Shown here: in pieces, positions 47,408 to 59,695 of the stretch | How the letters are laid out: every line of letters begins with the position of its first letter | How positions within the stretch are numbered: the first letter of the stretch is position 1 | From: Quillaja saponaria | Lineage: Eukaryota > Streptophyta > Magnoliopsida > Fabales > Quillajaceae | Reading direction: 5' to 3' | Length of the DNA stretch: 64,000 bases | Assembly (NCBI GenBank): GCA_029379385.1 | Contig: CM055611.1 | Span: 13,400,062-13,464,061 of the forward strand | Notes under the pieces: generated by a model | Database searches by the model: none | The model's input: the letters and a program-made list of their open reading frames with translations, nothing else | Told to the model about the DNA's origin: nothing | Made by a program: the position numbers and the translations under genes

Positions 47408-48553
47408 TCTATACTATATATAAAAGTGGCTTAATGGTAGAAGTTTTTTAATTTTCTTAAATACTCTTATGAGTGTTTTACTATTACATAGTCTTAAATA
47501 CTCTCACGAGTTTTTTACTATTACATAGTTATCTTTAGTTGTTATTTTGCTTCAAACTAATTAAAGTAACAATTACTTGCTACAAGGTTTGAACTTATGT
47601 TCTCCACTTAGGAGTGCAACTCATTTACCATTATACCCAATATTTATTGGTTATTGATTTCTTTTTCACTAGTTTTTTTAATATCAATAAATATAATTTT
47701 TTTTAATAATTATATATCAATAATTAAGCTTGAATTTCTAATTATTATTTTTTTAATAAAGATCTAATTTTTAAGTTCTTCTCAAATTTGTGAATTAATT
47801 TTTTTTTTTTAAATTATTATGAATTAAAAACAAAATATATTAAGAGTATAGTTTTCATGATTATATAATAATGTTGTTTAACTTTTAGTTCATAAAAAAA
47901 AGTTATATTTTTACAATAATTTATGTCAATATTAGTTAATATTGATTTTCTCATTTTTTTTAATAAGTTCCTAATAACTATAATATTTTTTAATATTCTC
48001 AAATTATGAAATTATTTTTTTCAAAATACTATAATTAACAAATATTTAGAGTATAGCTTTCAAGATTTTATATTTTTGTTTTATCTTTTAGTGGAAAAAA
48101 TGTATTTTCTTAATTAAAGACCTTATAAGTTTTTACAATTATATTTAGTTGTTATTTTTCTTGAAGTATTGTATTGTATTGTATTTATTTAATTCTTTCA
48201 TAATATTTTTTTTTTTCATTTTAAATTAATGTGATTGTAATTATTTTACAACTATTGTTTTTTATTCTAATTCTTGTCAATATTAGTAAATCTAAAATTT
48301 GTCAATAATTATATATCAATAGTAAATAAGAATGAATTTCTTAATTTTTTAAATTAATAAATAAAAAAAATTATAATATTATATGATTGTATTAATTCTT
48401 CTTCCATCTTTTTAAAATATTTATTGTCATTAACATGGAGTATTTTTATTTTTTTTAACTGTAATGTCTTGACATGTATGTCAATTGTTGATGAATATAT
48501 ATGAAATATCATAAACATGATTCACATAGAACGCATATGTCATAAAAGCTAGT
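47408..48553 (+). mobile_element. Non-autonomous Helitron-like element (1146 bp)
   Basis: The 5' end TCTATACTATATATAAAAG is the typical TC-start of plant Helitrons. The 3' end reads CATAAAAGCTAGT, with the required CTRRT terminus at 48549-48553, preceded by a small hairpin (ACATA..TATGT, 48525-48541). The host bases are A before and T after, as expected of A/T insertion. No Rep/helicase is encoded; the inside is AT-rich, with a 37-bp tandem duplication near the start (47456-47529). Confidence 0.65.
47456..47529. repeat. 37-bp tandem duplication inside the Helitron-like element
   Basis: CTTAAATACTCTTATGAG at 47456 recurs as CTTAAATACTCTCACGAG at 47493. Both are followed by TTTTACTATTACATAGT. 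Confidence 0.88.
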
Positions 48554-48925
48554 TAATAATAAAAATGATATCAAATACTTAAACTTAACAATAAATTACC
48601 AGATTTAACATAAATCATATGGATCACTCAGATACCATTATAAAAAAAAAAGGTAAAAACATATCATTGATCATATGGGCAGCCTAATTTAAAAATTTTG
48701 ATTCTTTAAACCCTAAATTATCTTATGATTATATGTACATCCTAACTCTATAGTTTAACTATTAAACAAGAAGTTAGAGAATTGTGTACCTGAGGCTTTC
48801 AATTCTTTTGTCATATGCCTAATTTGGCTTTCAATCCTTGTTGATTCACCAAGAGCATACCGACAACACAAGTGTGTCATCTCTAAGTGTATCTACAAGA
48901 ACAAATTCAACTAAGAATCTCTATG
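48554..48925. other. No gene recognised
   Basis: No supported feature. Confidence 0.4.
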
Positions 48926-48933
48926 CTTGAAGG
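48926..48933. repeat. 8-bp target duplication, left (CTTGAAGG)
   Basis: Seven of eight bases match 49417-49424. Confidence 0.72.
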
Positions 48934-49416
48934 TAGGGCTGGCAACGAGTTGAGCTTTGGCAAAACTCGGATCGGCTCATCACATTTTAGGCAAACCTCG
49001 GCTCGCGAGCTTAAGCTCATTAAAAGTTTGTGATCAAATATTCAAGCTTGGCTCAGCTTGTTAAGGGCTCTTGAAGATTTTTTGAAAATTCTAAAAAAGT
49101 TTTATAAGTAAGGAGAGTTGAACTCAATACCACTTAGTAAATGTTTGAGCAAATTATCACTATACCAAGTAACAATCTATGTTAGTTTTATGTATATAAA
49201 TAGATTTATTATAAATGTATCTATAAATAATAAAAAATTTATTAAATAATATTAAACAAGCCAGCTCACGAGCTTGTTTTGAAAAGATTAAGTTCGGTTT
49301 GTTTTACTAAACGAGCTCAAAATCGGCTCTTTTTTAAACGAGCCGAGCTTGATCCGAGCCCTTAACAAGTAGTTCACGAGCTATTCACGAGCTTGCTCGG
49401 CTCACTACCACCCCTA
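48934..49416. mobile_element. hAT-like MITE, copy B (483 bp)
   Basis: The ends TAGGGCTGGCAACGAG and, from the right end in reverse complement, TAGGGGTGGTAGTGAGCC match copy A at 11.5 kb. The flanking 8-mers CTTGAAGG (48926-48933) and CTTGAACG (49417-49424) differ at one base, fitting an 8-bp target duplication with one later mutation. The orientation is opposite to copy A. Non-coding. Confidence 0.85.
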
Positions 49417-49424
49417 CTTGAACG
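49417..49424. repeat. 8-bp target duplication, right (CTTGAACG)
   Basis: Seven of eight bases match 48926-48933. Confidence 0.72.
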
Positions 49425-52400
49425 TGAGAGGGGCTACAAGACATTTCTTGTGTACTAGTACAAATTATCGAATCCCTCTTGTAAATCCAAAAGCGTACTT
49501 GGCTCTTGTCAAACTCTAAATCCCACATCACTAATAGTGGGATCTCACAATACTTACTTATAAGCCTAAGCTTCAATCATCCAAATTCCAATTGATTACT
49601 TTTAAGAATGAGACTATAATATGACTATTAGAATAAGGTTCTAGCTAGGCCCACCAACATGACTCCTCTAACATCACTTCGACCCAAAGCATGGATAAAA
49701 TCGTTCCATGAAGGACTTGGATAACCTATTTGTAAATGGATTCACCTCATTTGATTTGTCACTCAAAAATACGTGCTTGAACTTCCTTGGGAGAAGTGAG
49801 GAGAAAGAAAAAGAGGACCGAAATTTAAGAACACAACATATATACAAGGAGATAAAGCAGATAGATACATTTCTCAATCTTACTATCATTATGAAAATGA
49901 TAGAATTCAAGTATGTCATCCCACACATCTTCTCCACTAGTTATAGGCTCATAGATGCATTAATATCTTTATAGAATTTAAAGGTACCCAACTTACACAT
50001 GAACTATCAATACCAATTAAGAAAAATTGCCCAATTGACTAGAACACCTCGGGAGCAATAATTTTCACTTTAGTTTTGGTCTACTAGCTATCACATTATT
50101 GACATTTTCATTGTCTACAAGTTATTTGCATGTAACAATATTTTGAATACGTGACACTTCGTGATTTGGTTACCTGTGACAGTTGTTATGTTTTCATTAG
50201 TCATAGAATCTAATAAAAAAATTTATTTAACGGTTAGGTGTGTATAGACTAATTTACACGCACCTTGACTAATTAATTACTTTCTTGACCTCTCTTGAAG
50301 ATTTTAGAACCCATGAAGTCTATGAAAAGAGTATAGTTTTGTTAACCACTAAACCAGCCCCTTAGGAGATAGGATATAGAAGTTAACATTGAATTACATC
50401 TCAAAGACTTCAAATTATACTTCTTCACGTTTTGTTATTGACAAAATATATATACCAAGCTCACTCGTGTGGGTAACAACGGGTGAGAAGAAGCATATAG
50501 CCATTTTGCAATAAATCTGAGATTATAAAGAAGACCCCAGATAATTGATCCAAACAATCATATCTTATAATTTGATGATTCTTGGACCCATTTTTGAAGT
50601 TTTTGTCATTCGTTTAGATAAAACTACATGTTATTAGACCACCTTCATATGCTCCCCTTTTATTTTTTTTCAATTTTTAGCCCTAACATCATACATATGG
50701 GTTTAAATCACCAACTTTAGTATTCTTAAAATTTTCCTACAAAAAAACAAGTATAACTAGAGTATATAGCCTAGTTAAGCTACAGTGAGCCGAGCCAATG
50801 AGAAAGCTGTCAAACAAATTGCATGTGAACCAAGAACTGCTCATTTACTTCTATGACCCCAATACCTCACTGAACATCATTCTTAAAAGGTCTGATTTAA
50901 TAGTTTCCACTTAGTAATAAGTTGATGAGTAACAACTTTGAGTAGGGGAGCCAGAGGCCGGCCCTAGGAGCTTCTCTCTCCCTTCAACCCCAAATCATGC
51001 ATATATACCAAACACATTCATCTTAAGTTAAATTAATTCATTGGAGGTCAACTTTATATTTACCCAAATATAGTGTAAAAACAAGCAAATTGTCAAAGTA
51101 CTGAAGTAGTTATATATGCACAACTACGGTAGGGTTTTATAGAGTAACATGGAAATCAAACAAGACAATATGTTTCCCCAACTATTGTCTTAAGCACTTA
51201 AATGGAACCCCTATAGAAAGAAAAAAAAAAGGTCAATAAACGCGTGGTAAGAAGTGACAACTGGTTGCCATGACCCATAGACCATAGAGTGCACACGCAT
51301 TGAGTAGTCATTTGACATGGTCTAGTGTACTTTTGCTTTTATCATAAACTATAAGTTTCCCTAATTCTGAAAGAGTTTAAATATGGGACTAACAAATTCA
51401 AAGTTTTAAGCTTCAATTACAGACCTAATGGAGGATTACCTTCTCCATTATATATGTGATTAAGCATAACAATGAATTAGATACTTGACCTGAAGTAAAC
51501 CTAATATGAAATGGTCAAAATCCAATAAGGTTTTAAAATGTTTACGAAATAGACAAGACCTGACCAGATCTGAATTAGCTTCTGTATTTATCCATGAAGC
51601 GATTTAAACCCAACTTGATACAAACATAACAGATCATGATCCAATTTGATTTAAATACGACCCGTGAATTGGTTAAATAAATAAATTAAAGAAACCCGAA
51701 TTGATTAAATATAATATACAATCCAATTTGATGGATGAATTGTCACTCTTACGTATCATCGGTGGAAATGACAATCATCTCATTTTTTTTTGGTGTTCTA
51801 TTAGAAGATTCGCAAAGCTTGAAGAAGCTGCATGATAGGGATAGGCCTCCTCATTTCTTATAAGCTTACCAACTTCGATATTTTATTTGCAACCACAATT
51901 GCTTGGTGTGATCCCACTTAGTTAGTTAGCCCTATTTTGTTGTTAAATTCATCCTATAATTGATCAAACCAACTTTAAAGAATGAAAAATTTAAAGGGAA
52001 TTGTGATTTTGTAACCCTTGGTTAGCTGAATGTCTTTTATTTTTTCCAGAAAAAAAGGAAATTATCAGAAACAATGTGTTTACAACTATCGTGTCATCCT
52101 GAAAACCATGATAGGGATGTGTAAGTTAAATTTTCACTAATTAAGAGAATGCTATTTTGTTGCTTTTCTTAGTGTGGAAGATGGCTTGTTTTCTTAGCAA
52201 AGTTTACCGATTTATTTTTTACTAAAAAGGGAAACTTGTTTTGCTTTGTGTCTATTATCTATATTATATTGGAAGTAGCTTTCGATAATAAATTTGATGT
52301 GGACCAATGAGACTTTCATGGGTGTGTAGTACCAGAAACACTTTTTGGGGCTCCAACAGACACCAATTTTAGCTGGAGTGCATGTAACCATGAGGACAAA

Positions 52401-53285
52401 AATTTATGGGCCCTTAAATGCTCATTGTGAACTCACTGACTATATTGCCTTTGAACGACAACCATAGTTGTTGCATGTGGTATGCTTTAAATCATTGACT
52501 ACTGTTATTGCAATTTCATTCAAAGATTTGAAACTTAAATGTCGATTTTCTAAGTTTTATTGACTTACTAAGAGATCCGGATTCTCTTTTGTTCCTAAAA
52601 ACATGAGATAGAGAGAATAGGTTGTTGTATAAAACTATGAAATAATTAGTAAAAAAAATAAAAATTATTTGTCTAAAAATTTAAATTGTGAAGCTATTCC
52701 CTGAAAACAGTGTTATCGAAATTAAGGTTTATGGTTTTCTTCTTTACTTTATGGTGAAGTTTAATTAATTTTGGGAATAGATTGAAGTATGAAGATTGTC
52801 ATAAAAATGTAAAGGACTTCTTTGTTCAAGAACTTGAATTTTTAGATGAATATTCGTCAAAAAATAAATTTTAATGACTTATAATAAATTAATCATATTG
52901 CATGTCTAAGTAAAGATATCAAGAAAATTATTCAAAAATTCAAAAACCAAAAACAGAAAACCTAGCTGCCTCCTCTTTTTCTCTCACAACAAGTTCAGTT
53001 AACAACTGTCGCCTCTCGTTTTTGGCGGCAGACCCTATCATCTTCTTTTTTTTTCCTTTAGTTTTAAATAAATTTAAATCTGATTAGTTTTATAACCTAT
53101 CTAGAGATTATAATATTATTATTTCAAATCTAATCATTTTTTTGATAGGTCGTGAAATTTTTTTGGTTTTTTCGTTTTTTTAATGAAATTTCTTGTTTTT
53201 TCATTCTTAAAAGTTTTTGTAGAATTGATTCAATTTTCACTCTTCTGATTTGAAATATAATATGAGAGATAATTTTCATATCATT
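49425..53285. other. No gene recognised
   Basis: No domain, repeat terminus or RNA gene is supported. Overlapping open stretches on both strands at 49674-49974 resemble no known family. The remainder is AT-rich intergenic sequence. Confidence 0.4.
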
Positions 53286-53287
53286 AC

Positions 53288-53407
53288 AGTACATGTGGGT
53301 GGTGAAGACTTCTGTTGATAAATATACTTGGTCAGCGATGTATCAAGAATTCGGTGAACACATAGCGCGTCACTTGAATTACACGGTCAAGTACAGCAAT
53401 TTGAAAA
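53288..53407 (+). other. Exon-like segment with splice-site-like borders; identity unknown
   Basis: A 40-codon open stretch reads YMWVVKTSVDKYTWSAMY, then QEFGEHIARHLNYTVKYSNL, and is less AT-rich than its surroundings. It follows TTTTCATATCATTACAG, a good plant acceptor after a T-rich tract, and ends at AAAACT/GTAAGC, a good donor. The frame stays open for a further 14 codons. I do not recognise the protein, and no neighbouring exon could be found. It may be a remnant of a host gene, a captured exon, or chance. Confidence 0.25.
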
Positions 53408-53459
53408 CTGTAAGCTTGACTTTGAAATCAACTGTTATGACGGGAAATTAAGGAATAAA

Positions 53460-55130
53460 AACAGAGAAAAAGCGATCCAGAATGTTTCCTTTATTTCATA
53501 ACATTAAAGCCAAAAGTTGTCTTCACCTAATTTATTGACAAAAAGTACAGTGCAGCCTGTATTCATTTAATTCTATTATAGTTTCTCAAAGAGACGAGAA
53601 AAATATTGAAGCAGGAAACAAAGTCAACTAGTATATAAGCTATGATCTTTTGAATCTATAGTATATATGAGTTATATTAATAGGGTAGATTTGACAATAA
53701 TTAACTATAAAATCAAGGATTGCAATATCGGTTAGTTTAGAAAATAATACTTATTAGAATCATTATGAAAATGGTCTACATAATCTCATAAATTTATAAA
53801 AGTATATTGAAATGTTATGTACTTCATAAATAATTTGTAAGGTATATAATAATTAATTAGACATGTTTTGAAATTTTTATCTAATATTTTAATATAAGTT
53901 ATAGACATAGTTAAACTTACACAATTTACTAGTTCATAATATACTATGTAAAGATGTAAAAAAATCTATTTTTATTGCTGCAACATTAAATTTGAAGTAA
54001 GTTTAAATTATTAGTTTACTAGTTTATGGTTTTAGTAATTAAAAGCTTTAGCAAAAAAAAATTTTATCTACACTAAAAAGCAAATATTAGTAAAATTTTA
54101 TTGTTATATTAGTTTCTATCCTGTTTGGTGTTACTATTATATTATTTAAGAATACATGTGATCAGGACTTATTGTTAAATAAAATTAATATTTTATGTTA
54201 GAAGAATTTTTATTATTATATATATATATATATATTTTACAGGTTTTCTCTTATTTAATTTATAGGGGATATTTGTAAAGCCTACAACTATTTGGGCTTC
54301 TACCTTTGACTAGAAAACATAAGCCCAATGCATTAAAGCTTAAAGAAAGAAAGAAAAAAAAAAAAAAACCAAATAAGAGCAAAAGAAATTATGAAATGGT
54401 TAGTTTTAGGTATTCTTCATTTAGACTAGGGCATGTTAAAAAGCAGAAACTTAAACGTCTAATATCGCCACACTAAATATGTTGCTTCTGGATCTCAGCC
54501 CCCAAGAAAAATAAGGTGATGACTCCTTATTCTCTCACACTATTATTTTTGTACTCCCTAATTGACTTTAGCATAGGAGTTCTCCTAGGTCCCTAGCATT
54601 GCTCCTCTTTTTTATCAACCAGGTCTTGTGAAGGTGCCATGTAGGAGGACATGTAGGGTGTACAAATACTTTAACATTTTGTCATCCTTGGAAAACTCAT
54701 ACGATTTTGATTTTTCTGGTATCCACAAATCTCTAAACATTGTAACATACATGTTATGCCCTTTCATCCAAAAACTGGAAGATTCCATGTTCGGATTTTT
54801 ATCTCGTTCCCGGCCACACACCGCTGGTTTCAACCTATTAAAGCACTAATGCCCTTAGCAACACCTTCGCCTTTTCCTTCATGCGTGATCCACGAAGAAG
54901 CGGCCTATGCACCTATTTCCCCACTTCCTAGCAACCAAACCGGCCATTAATCAACTTGTAGTATCCAAAATCGTCCTCGATCCAGCTCCATGAAGATCGT
55001 TGCTGGTGGATTTGTCACACACCTTCATATACATCTGAGGCAACCCTAAGTTGACCTAACCTATTTAGCAACTAGATCTACTTTCAACCTAGATCCTAAC
55101 CTAGTATGCACAACCCAGCTCAATCCAAGC
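53460..55130. other. No gene recognised
   Basis: AT-rich, with a TA microsatellite at 54217-54236. Overlapping open stretches at 54615-54950 have no recognisable domain. Confidence 0.4.
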
Positions 55131-55139
55131 CATTAAGAG

Positions 55140-55790
55140 TTAGGAGGAATATAATATTTTTTTGACAGAAAGCAATCCTATCTTTATCTATCTTTAAGGG
55201 CAGAAAATCTTGTCTATAGAGATTTCCTAGATTACTTAAGATAAGAATCCTCGTCTTCAAGGAATCATATGTCTACAGTTATTTTGTTGTTTTAGGTTCA
55301 TGTTGATTATAAATAAGGGATACTTTCAGCATTGAGGGCATCTTGAAAACTAGAGTGCTGTTTTTTGTGATTGTTTATAAGTTTGGTGTGCTTGTACCTA
55401 TGGATAAGAAGTGTATTTTCGAGACTAAGTAAAGCCCATAGCTCATCATTTGTATTACTGCTATAATTCATGTAAGTGTAATTTTATTTAAATTTGCTTG
55501 TCTATTACCCTCGTCTATATATATATATATATATATTTGCTACTTTATATTTAAATTTTAAATTTATGATCCTTTAATCCTCATTTGGTATCAAAGCGGG
55601 TTTGCATAAGATCGAAATCTATATACTAGTTGGTTGGTGAAACCTAAGTCGAGGTAGTGTTTGTGTGCTTAGCAGTTGAGTTAAGGCGTTTAAGGCGTTG
55701 TAAGATCTTTAACAGTGATCTAACTTAACTCTCTAGAATGGCTAGGTTGTTAGATCTCTTTCCTTTGCTTCAAGTTCTAATGTTAAACAG
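55140..55790 (+). promoter_or_regulatory. Pararetrovirus-like promoter, primer-binding site and leader, plus-strand copy
   Basis: Promoter-like block starting TGACAGAAAGCAATCC, with TATAAATA at 55308-55315 and a transcribed leader region. It then has a TA repeat and TGGTATCAAAGC (55586-55597), 11 of 12 bases of the initiator-tRNA-Met primer site. After the primer site a leader leads to an ATG (55738) with 17 or so open codons before the sequence stops at about 55790. Caulimovirids use a promoter and a tRNA-Met primer site of this layout in their one intergenic region. The segment reads away from the viral coding region at 56.6-63.7 kb and is the inverted partner of 55791-56180. Confidence 0.68.
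55586..55597 (+). promoter_or_regulatory. Primer-binding site TGGTATCAAAGC
   Basis: One mismatch to the tRNA-Met primer site. It lies downstream of the promoter-like block. Confidence 0.7.
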
Positions 55791-56180
55791 GCTATAGATA
55801 TGTAGAGAGAGGAGAGTAATAGACAAGAAATTTAAATAAAAGCACACTTACATTAATTATAGCAATAATACAAACGATGAGCTACGGGCTTTACTTAGTC
55901 CCTAAAAATACACTTCTTATTCACAGGTACAAGCACTCCAAACCTACAAACACTCAAAACAATAGCACTCTAGCTTATAGGATGCCCTAAATACTGAAAA
56001 CTATCTTTTATTTATAATCTACATGAAACTAAAACAAAAAAATAACTGTAGACATAGGATTCCTTGATGATAAGGATTCTTATCATAAGCAATCTAGAAA
56101 ATCTCTACAGACAAGATTTTTTGTCCTTAAAGATAGATAAAGATAAGATTGCTTTTTGACAGAAAAAGATTAGATTTCTT
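55791..56180 (-). promoter_or_regulatory. Pararetrovirus-like promoter and leader start, minus-strand copy
   Basis: On the minus strand this repeats the plus-strand block from TGACAGAAAAAGCAATC-type sequence through TATAAATA (56009-56016) and TGCTTGTACCTGTGAATAAGAAG to CTTGTCTATTACTCTCC. It is cut before the primer site, where it meets the plus-strand copy head-on at about 55790. It sits where the intergenic region should be, downstream of the viral polyprotein on the same strand, so it probably belongs to that copy. Confidence 0.68.
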
Positions 56181-56649
56181 TTGCTCCATTCATTCCCCCA
56201 AATAAGATGTAAAGTCAACTGTCAGATCATCGAAAAAAATTATCATTAGGGTCTTAAGAATATTCAAAGTATAGTGCAATGGACATATCTTCTTTTCCAC
56301 TGTCAAACCCATCTTGATATTTTTCTTTAATTGATTTAAATAACTAGTGCTTTACTTCTTCTTTCGGGTAAAGATGAAAGAAGGTCTTTAAAGAGACCAA
56401 AAAGATTATCAGACTCTAGTTTTACCAAAGGGGCTGGAATACCAAAGGTAATAATTCTTTTAGACAGAAAGATTCCAGTATAAGAGAAAAACACATTTTC
56501 ACCCTTATCTCACCATCGTATTAAAATTCTTCTAGCAAGCTAGGAAAAGGATGAAGATAATCCAAATTTAGAGTAAGACTTATTAATAATTTTGTAATAA
56601 AATTATTTAATGATTTGTTGACTTAGAGAAACTTAGAAAACTTATCATT

Positions 56650-59600
56650 TATTGGCAGGGTTATAAATTTCTCTATTATTCCCTATGAGAAAAACCAAAT
56701 TTTAAACCATTGAAGGAAGGAGATTTCTTCTAAAATTTGAAATTGCAAAAACCATGTATGCTTGTTAGCTGTATTTTCATAAATGAGAACATTATCCCAA
56801 GCTTGAATATAATCAAAATAATTATAGCATAAAGGACCTTTTGTGAATTTTACAAATTGTTTCATAGTTTGAGGACTCAATCATCATTGATATGGAGAAA
56901 TTACCTTTTTAATTATTATTTTTTAGTAAACCCGTTCTATCCAACTATCAACTTTCTTTTCTACTGGGTTGAAAATAATATAATTGTTTTCAATCAGGAT
57001 ATGAAGGAAGAATTACAGAGATTTACCAGAAATTGGGGATGAAGATCATTATGAAGATAAAAAGGTGCTACTTCTTAAGAAGATAAGGAAGAATATTTTT
57101 CTTCTATGGGAACAAGTGGGATGGAGGAAAAATGAAAGTAAGGATATTTTTCTTCTTTTGGATTTTTTACTGCAAGAGGCATATCATAGATTTTAGAGGC
57201 CAGAAACTATTTTAGGTCATCATTCAGTAGAGTATTTTGAGAGGATGATGGAAGAGATCTTTTGACAGGACTTTTAACTACTCCTTGAGCGGTTTGAACT
57301 ACCTTAAATTTTCTGCGATCCATGCAAAAATTTTCTTGTACAAAATTTGGGAGAGAATTTAATTCTCCTTTAATATATTCTATATCAAAATCAAATACAG
57401 TAATATTCCTTGCCATCTCAGAAATATTTGTTTGATTTTTTACATCCTTAAAAAGAATATCTTTAGCAGACTTACAATCAACCTTAACCAAAAACTTTTG
57501 ACTTATTAAATCTAATTCAAACTTGGTAATGCACAAAACTATTAATAATTTTTTTTTAATTGTTGAATATTTGTGTTGGGCTGATTTCAAGGAGCCAGAA
57601 GTGAATCTCAGTAATTGCTTCTTTATCATGAATTTTTTGTTTAAGAATTTCTTCATATCCTATCTCAGAAACATCTGTTTCCACAATTTCAAAGGCTTCT
57701 GGGTTTGAAATTGCTAAATAAGGGAGCCTTTTAGCTCTTATCATCTTTTTTATTGCTTCAGAATGTTCTTTAGACCATTCTAGAGGTTTTTTTTTTTTTT
57801 TTTTTAACCTTTGAAATAAAGGTTTAACATCTTTCACTAGATCTTTGTAAAAATCAACAATATAGTTTAAGTTTCCTATAAGTCTTTGTAGTTGATTTTT
57901 ATCTTTTATAATATCTGAAAACTTATCAACAAATTGAATTGCTCTATCTATAGGAAGAATAGTTCCTTCAATAATATTGTGACCTAGAAACCGAATATAA
58001 ATTTGAAAAATCTTGATCTTTTAGCGGAGACAACCAATCCTGCATTTTGACAGTTTTAAAGAAAATTCTTAAATATCTAAAATGATGATCTATATAATTA
58101 GAGAAGATTATGACATCATCAATATAGACAATTATGAAATACGTATAAGGATTAAATATATCATTCATTATATTTTTAAATTTAGAAGTAGCATTTTTCA
58201 ATACAAATGGTATTACATTCTATTCATAATGTCCAGAGGGGACAGTGAAAGCTATTTTATATTTGTCTTTTTCATTAATCTGGATCTGCCAATATCCTGA
58301 TTTCATATCAAATTTTGATAATACTTTAGGTTGGAAAAGTCTATTAAGCAGATTTTTCTTATTCGAGATTGGATATCTAATCCATTTCAACGCTTTTATA
58401 AGCAGTTTATAGTTAATAACCAACCTAGGAACTCCTCTTTCAATTTCTACATAAAATGCAGGACAGCTCCAAGGGCTAAAACTTTTTCTAGTTAACCCCT
58501 GTTTAAGGAGTTAATCTCTTTTTTTTTTTTTTTTTTTTTTGCATATTTCTAAATACCTTGGACCCATAGCAATTGGTCTAGTCTTAGTTGGAATTTTCTT
58601 TTCATCAAAGTCATCTTCATAAGGTAGGTTTACTATATGTCATTTTCTATGCCAAAAAGCATTAGGAATTTCTACACAAACTTTATTTTCGAGCACTTTT
58701 TGAAATTCTTGTATTTTCATTTAAAGATTTGAACTTTGAATTTTCTTATCTATTTGCTTAAAAGAGACTTCATCTTTCAAAGAACATAGGAAATTTCCTT
58801 TAAAGGTAAGTTATTTTTAACAACATTAACTTTGAGTTGTTGAAAGGGAACTATAAGTTGAATTTAACCTTATAGCCTTCTATATTAGAAGTAATTCCTA
58901 ATTTATCAACTCTTGTGATAGAAATAATATATGTAAAAATAGATTTCCTAAAATTACTCCTTGAGCAAGATCCTTTACCATTAAAAAGGGCATTTCAAAA
59001 CATACTCCTCTATTGCATAGTGCATTATTAGAAAGCTTATAATCAATAAACATTTTTTTACCACTTGCCATACTTAAGACTTCTATGGTTTTAGAAAATT
59101 ATTTGGATGGCACCAATCCTTCATTGATACAAGATAGATTAGCTCCTGAGTCAACTAGAACTTCTGTCTGCAAACTAAATTCTATGTTGACTAATATTGT
59201 TACCCTAGTATACTATTTTTGGGTAATCACTTGATCTATAAGATTTATCCATTTCTTGCTTCTAATTTGTTCCCTAGTCAACACTCCTATTACTAGGGTG
59301 ATGTCTATGGAATCATCTTGGGTTGATCAGTTTGGGTTTCGAAATGTTCCCTATTTTATTCCTATATTAAGTCTCCAAAATCAGCTTCAGAGACATCATC
59401 TCCTTGGTGTTGAAAATTAGGTCTAAACATTTCTACAGTTTCTAGAGTAATTACTCTATTTCTTAATTGAACTATTTCTCTCTTCACTTCTGAGATCTTA
59501 GATTTTAGCTCAGCTACTATAGGTTCTCGTTTAGAATTGTTAGACTTAATTCTATCAAGGGCTAAAGCTATAAGCTTCTTGAGACATTTTATTTTCAAGA

Positions 59601-59695
59601 GTATTACTCTTATTATTATTATTGCCTTTGAAATTATTTTTAACATCCCTTGATTCTTGAAGATACCTTTCTAAATACATCCTTTTCTCCTAAGG
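56650..59695 (-). pseudogene. Endogenous caulimovirid-like pararetrovirus, 3' part: protease, reverse transcriptase, RNase H, C-terminal region
   Basis: Decayed polyprotein of the Caulimoviridae type. In order on the minus strand: a coiled-coil-like region rich in K/E/I (59646-59362, AELKSKISEVKREIVQLRN), an aspartic protease with D-S-G-A at 59141-59155, reverse transcriptase (58480-57960; SKFDMKSGYWQIQINEKD, then the catalytic Y-I-D-D at 58115-58126), RNase H (57840-57350) and a C-terminal tail (57300-56650) of unknown role. The use of Y-I-D-D with this order, together with the movement- and capsid-like parts upstream and a tRNA-Met primer site, favours a pararetrovirus over Ty3/gypsy. Stops, frameshifts and two poly-T tracts (57787-57806, 58519-58540) disable it. 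It is described here only as a genomic fossil. Confidence 0.75.

Noticed and set aside
49674..49974. Two overlapping open stretches of 87-88 codons on opposite strands
   Set aside because: Neither shows a domain; overlap on both strands suggests chance.
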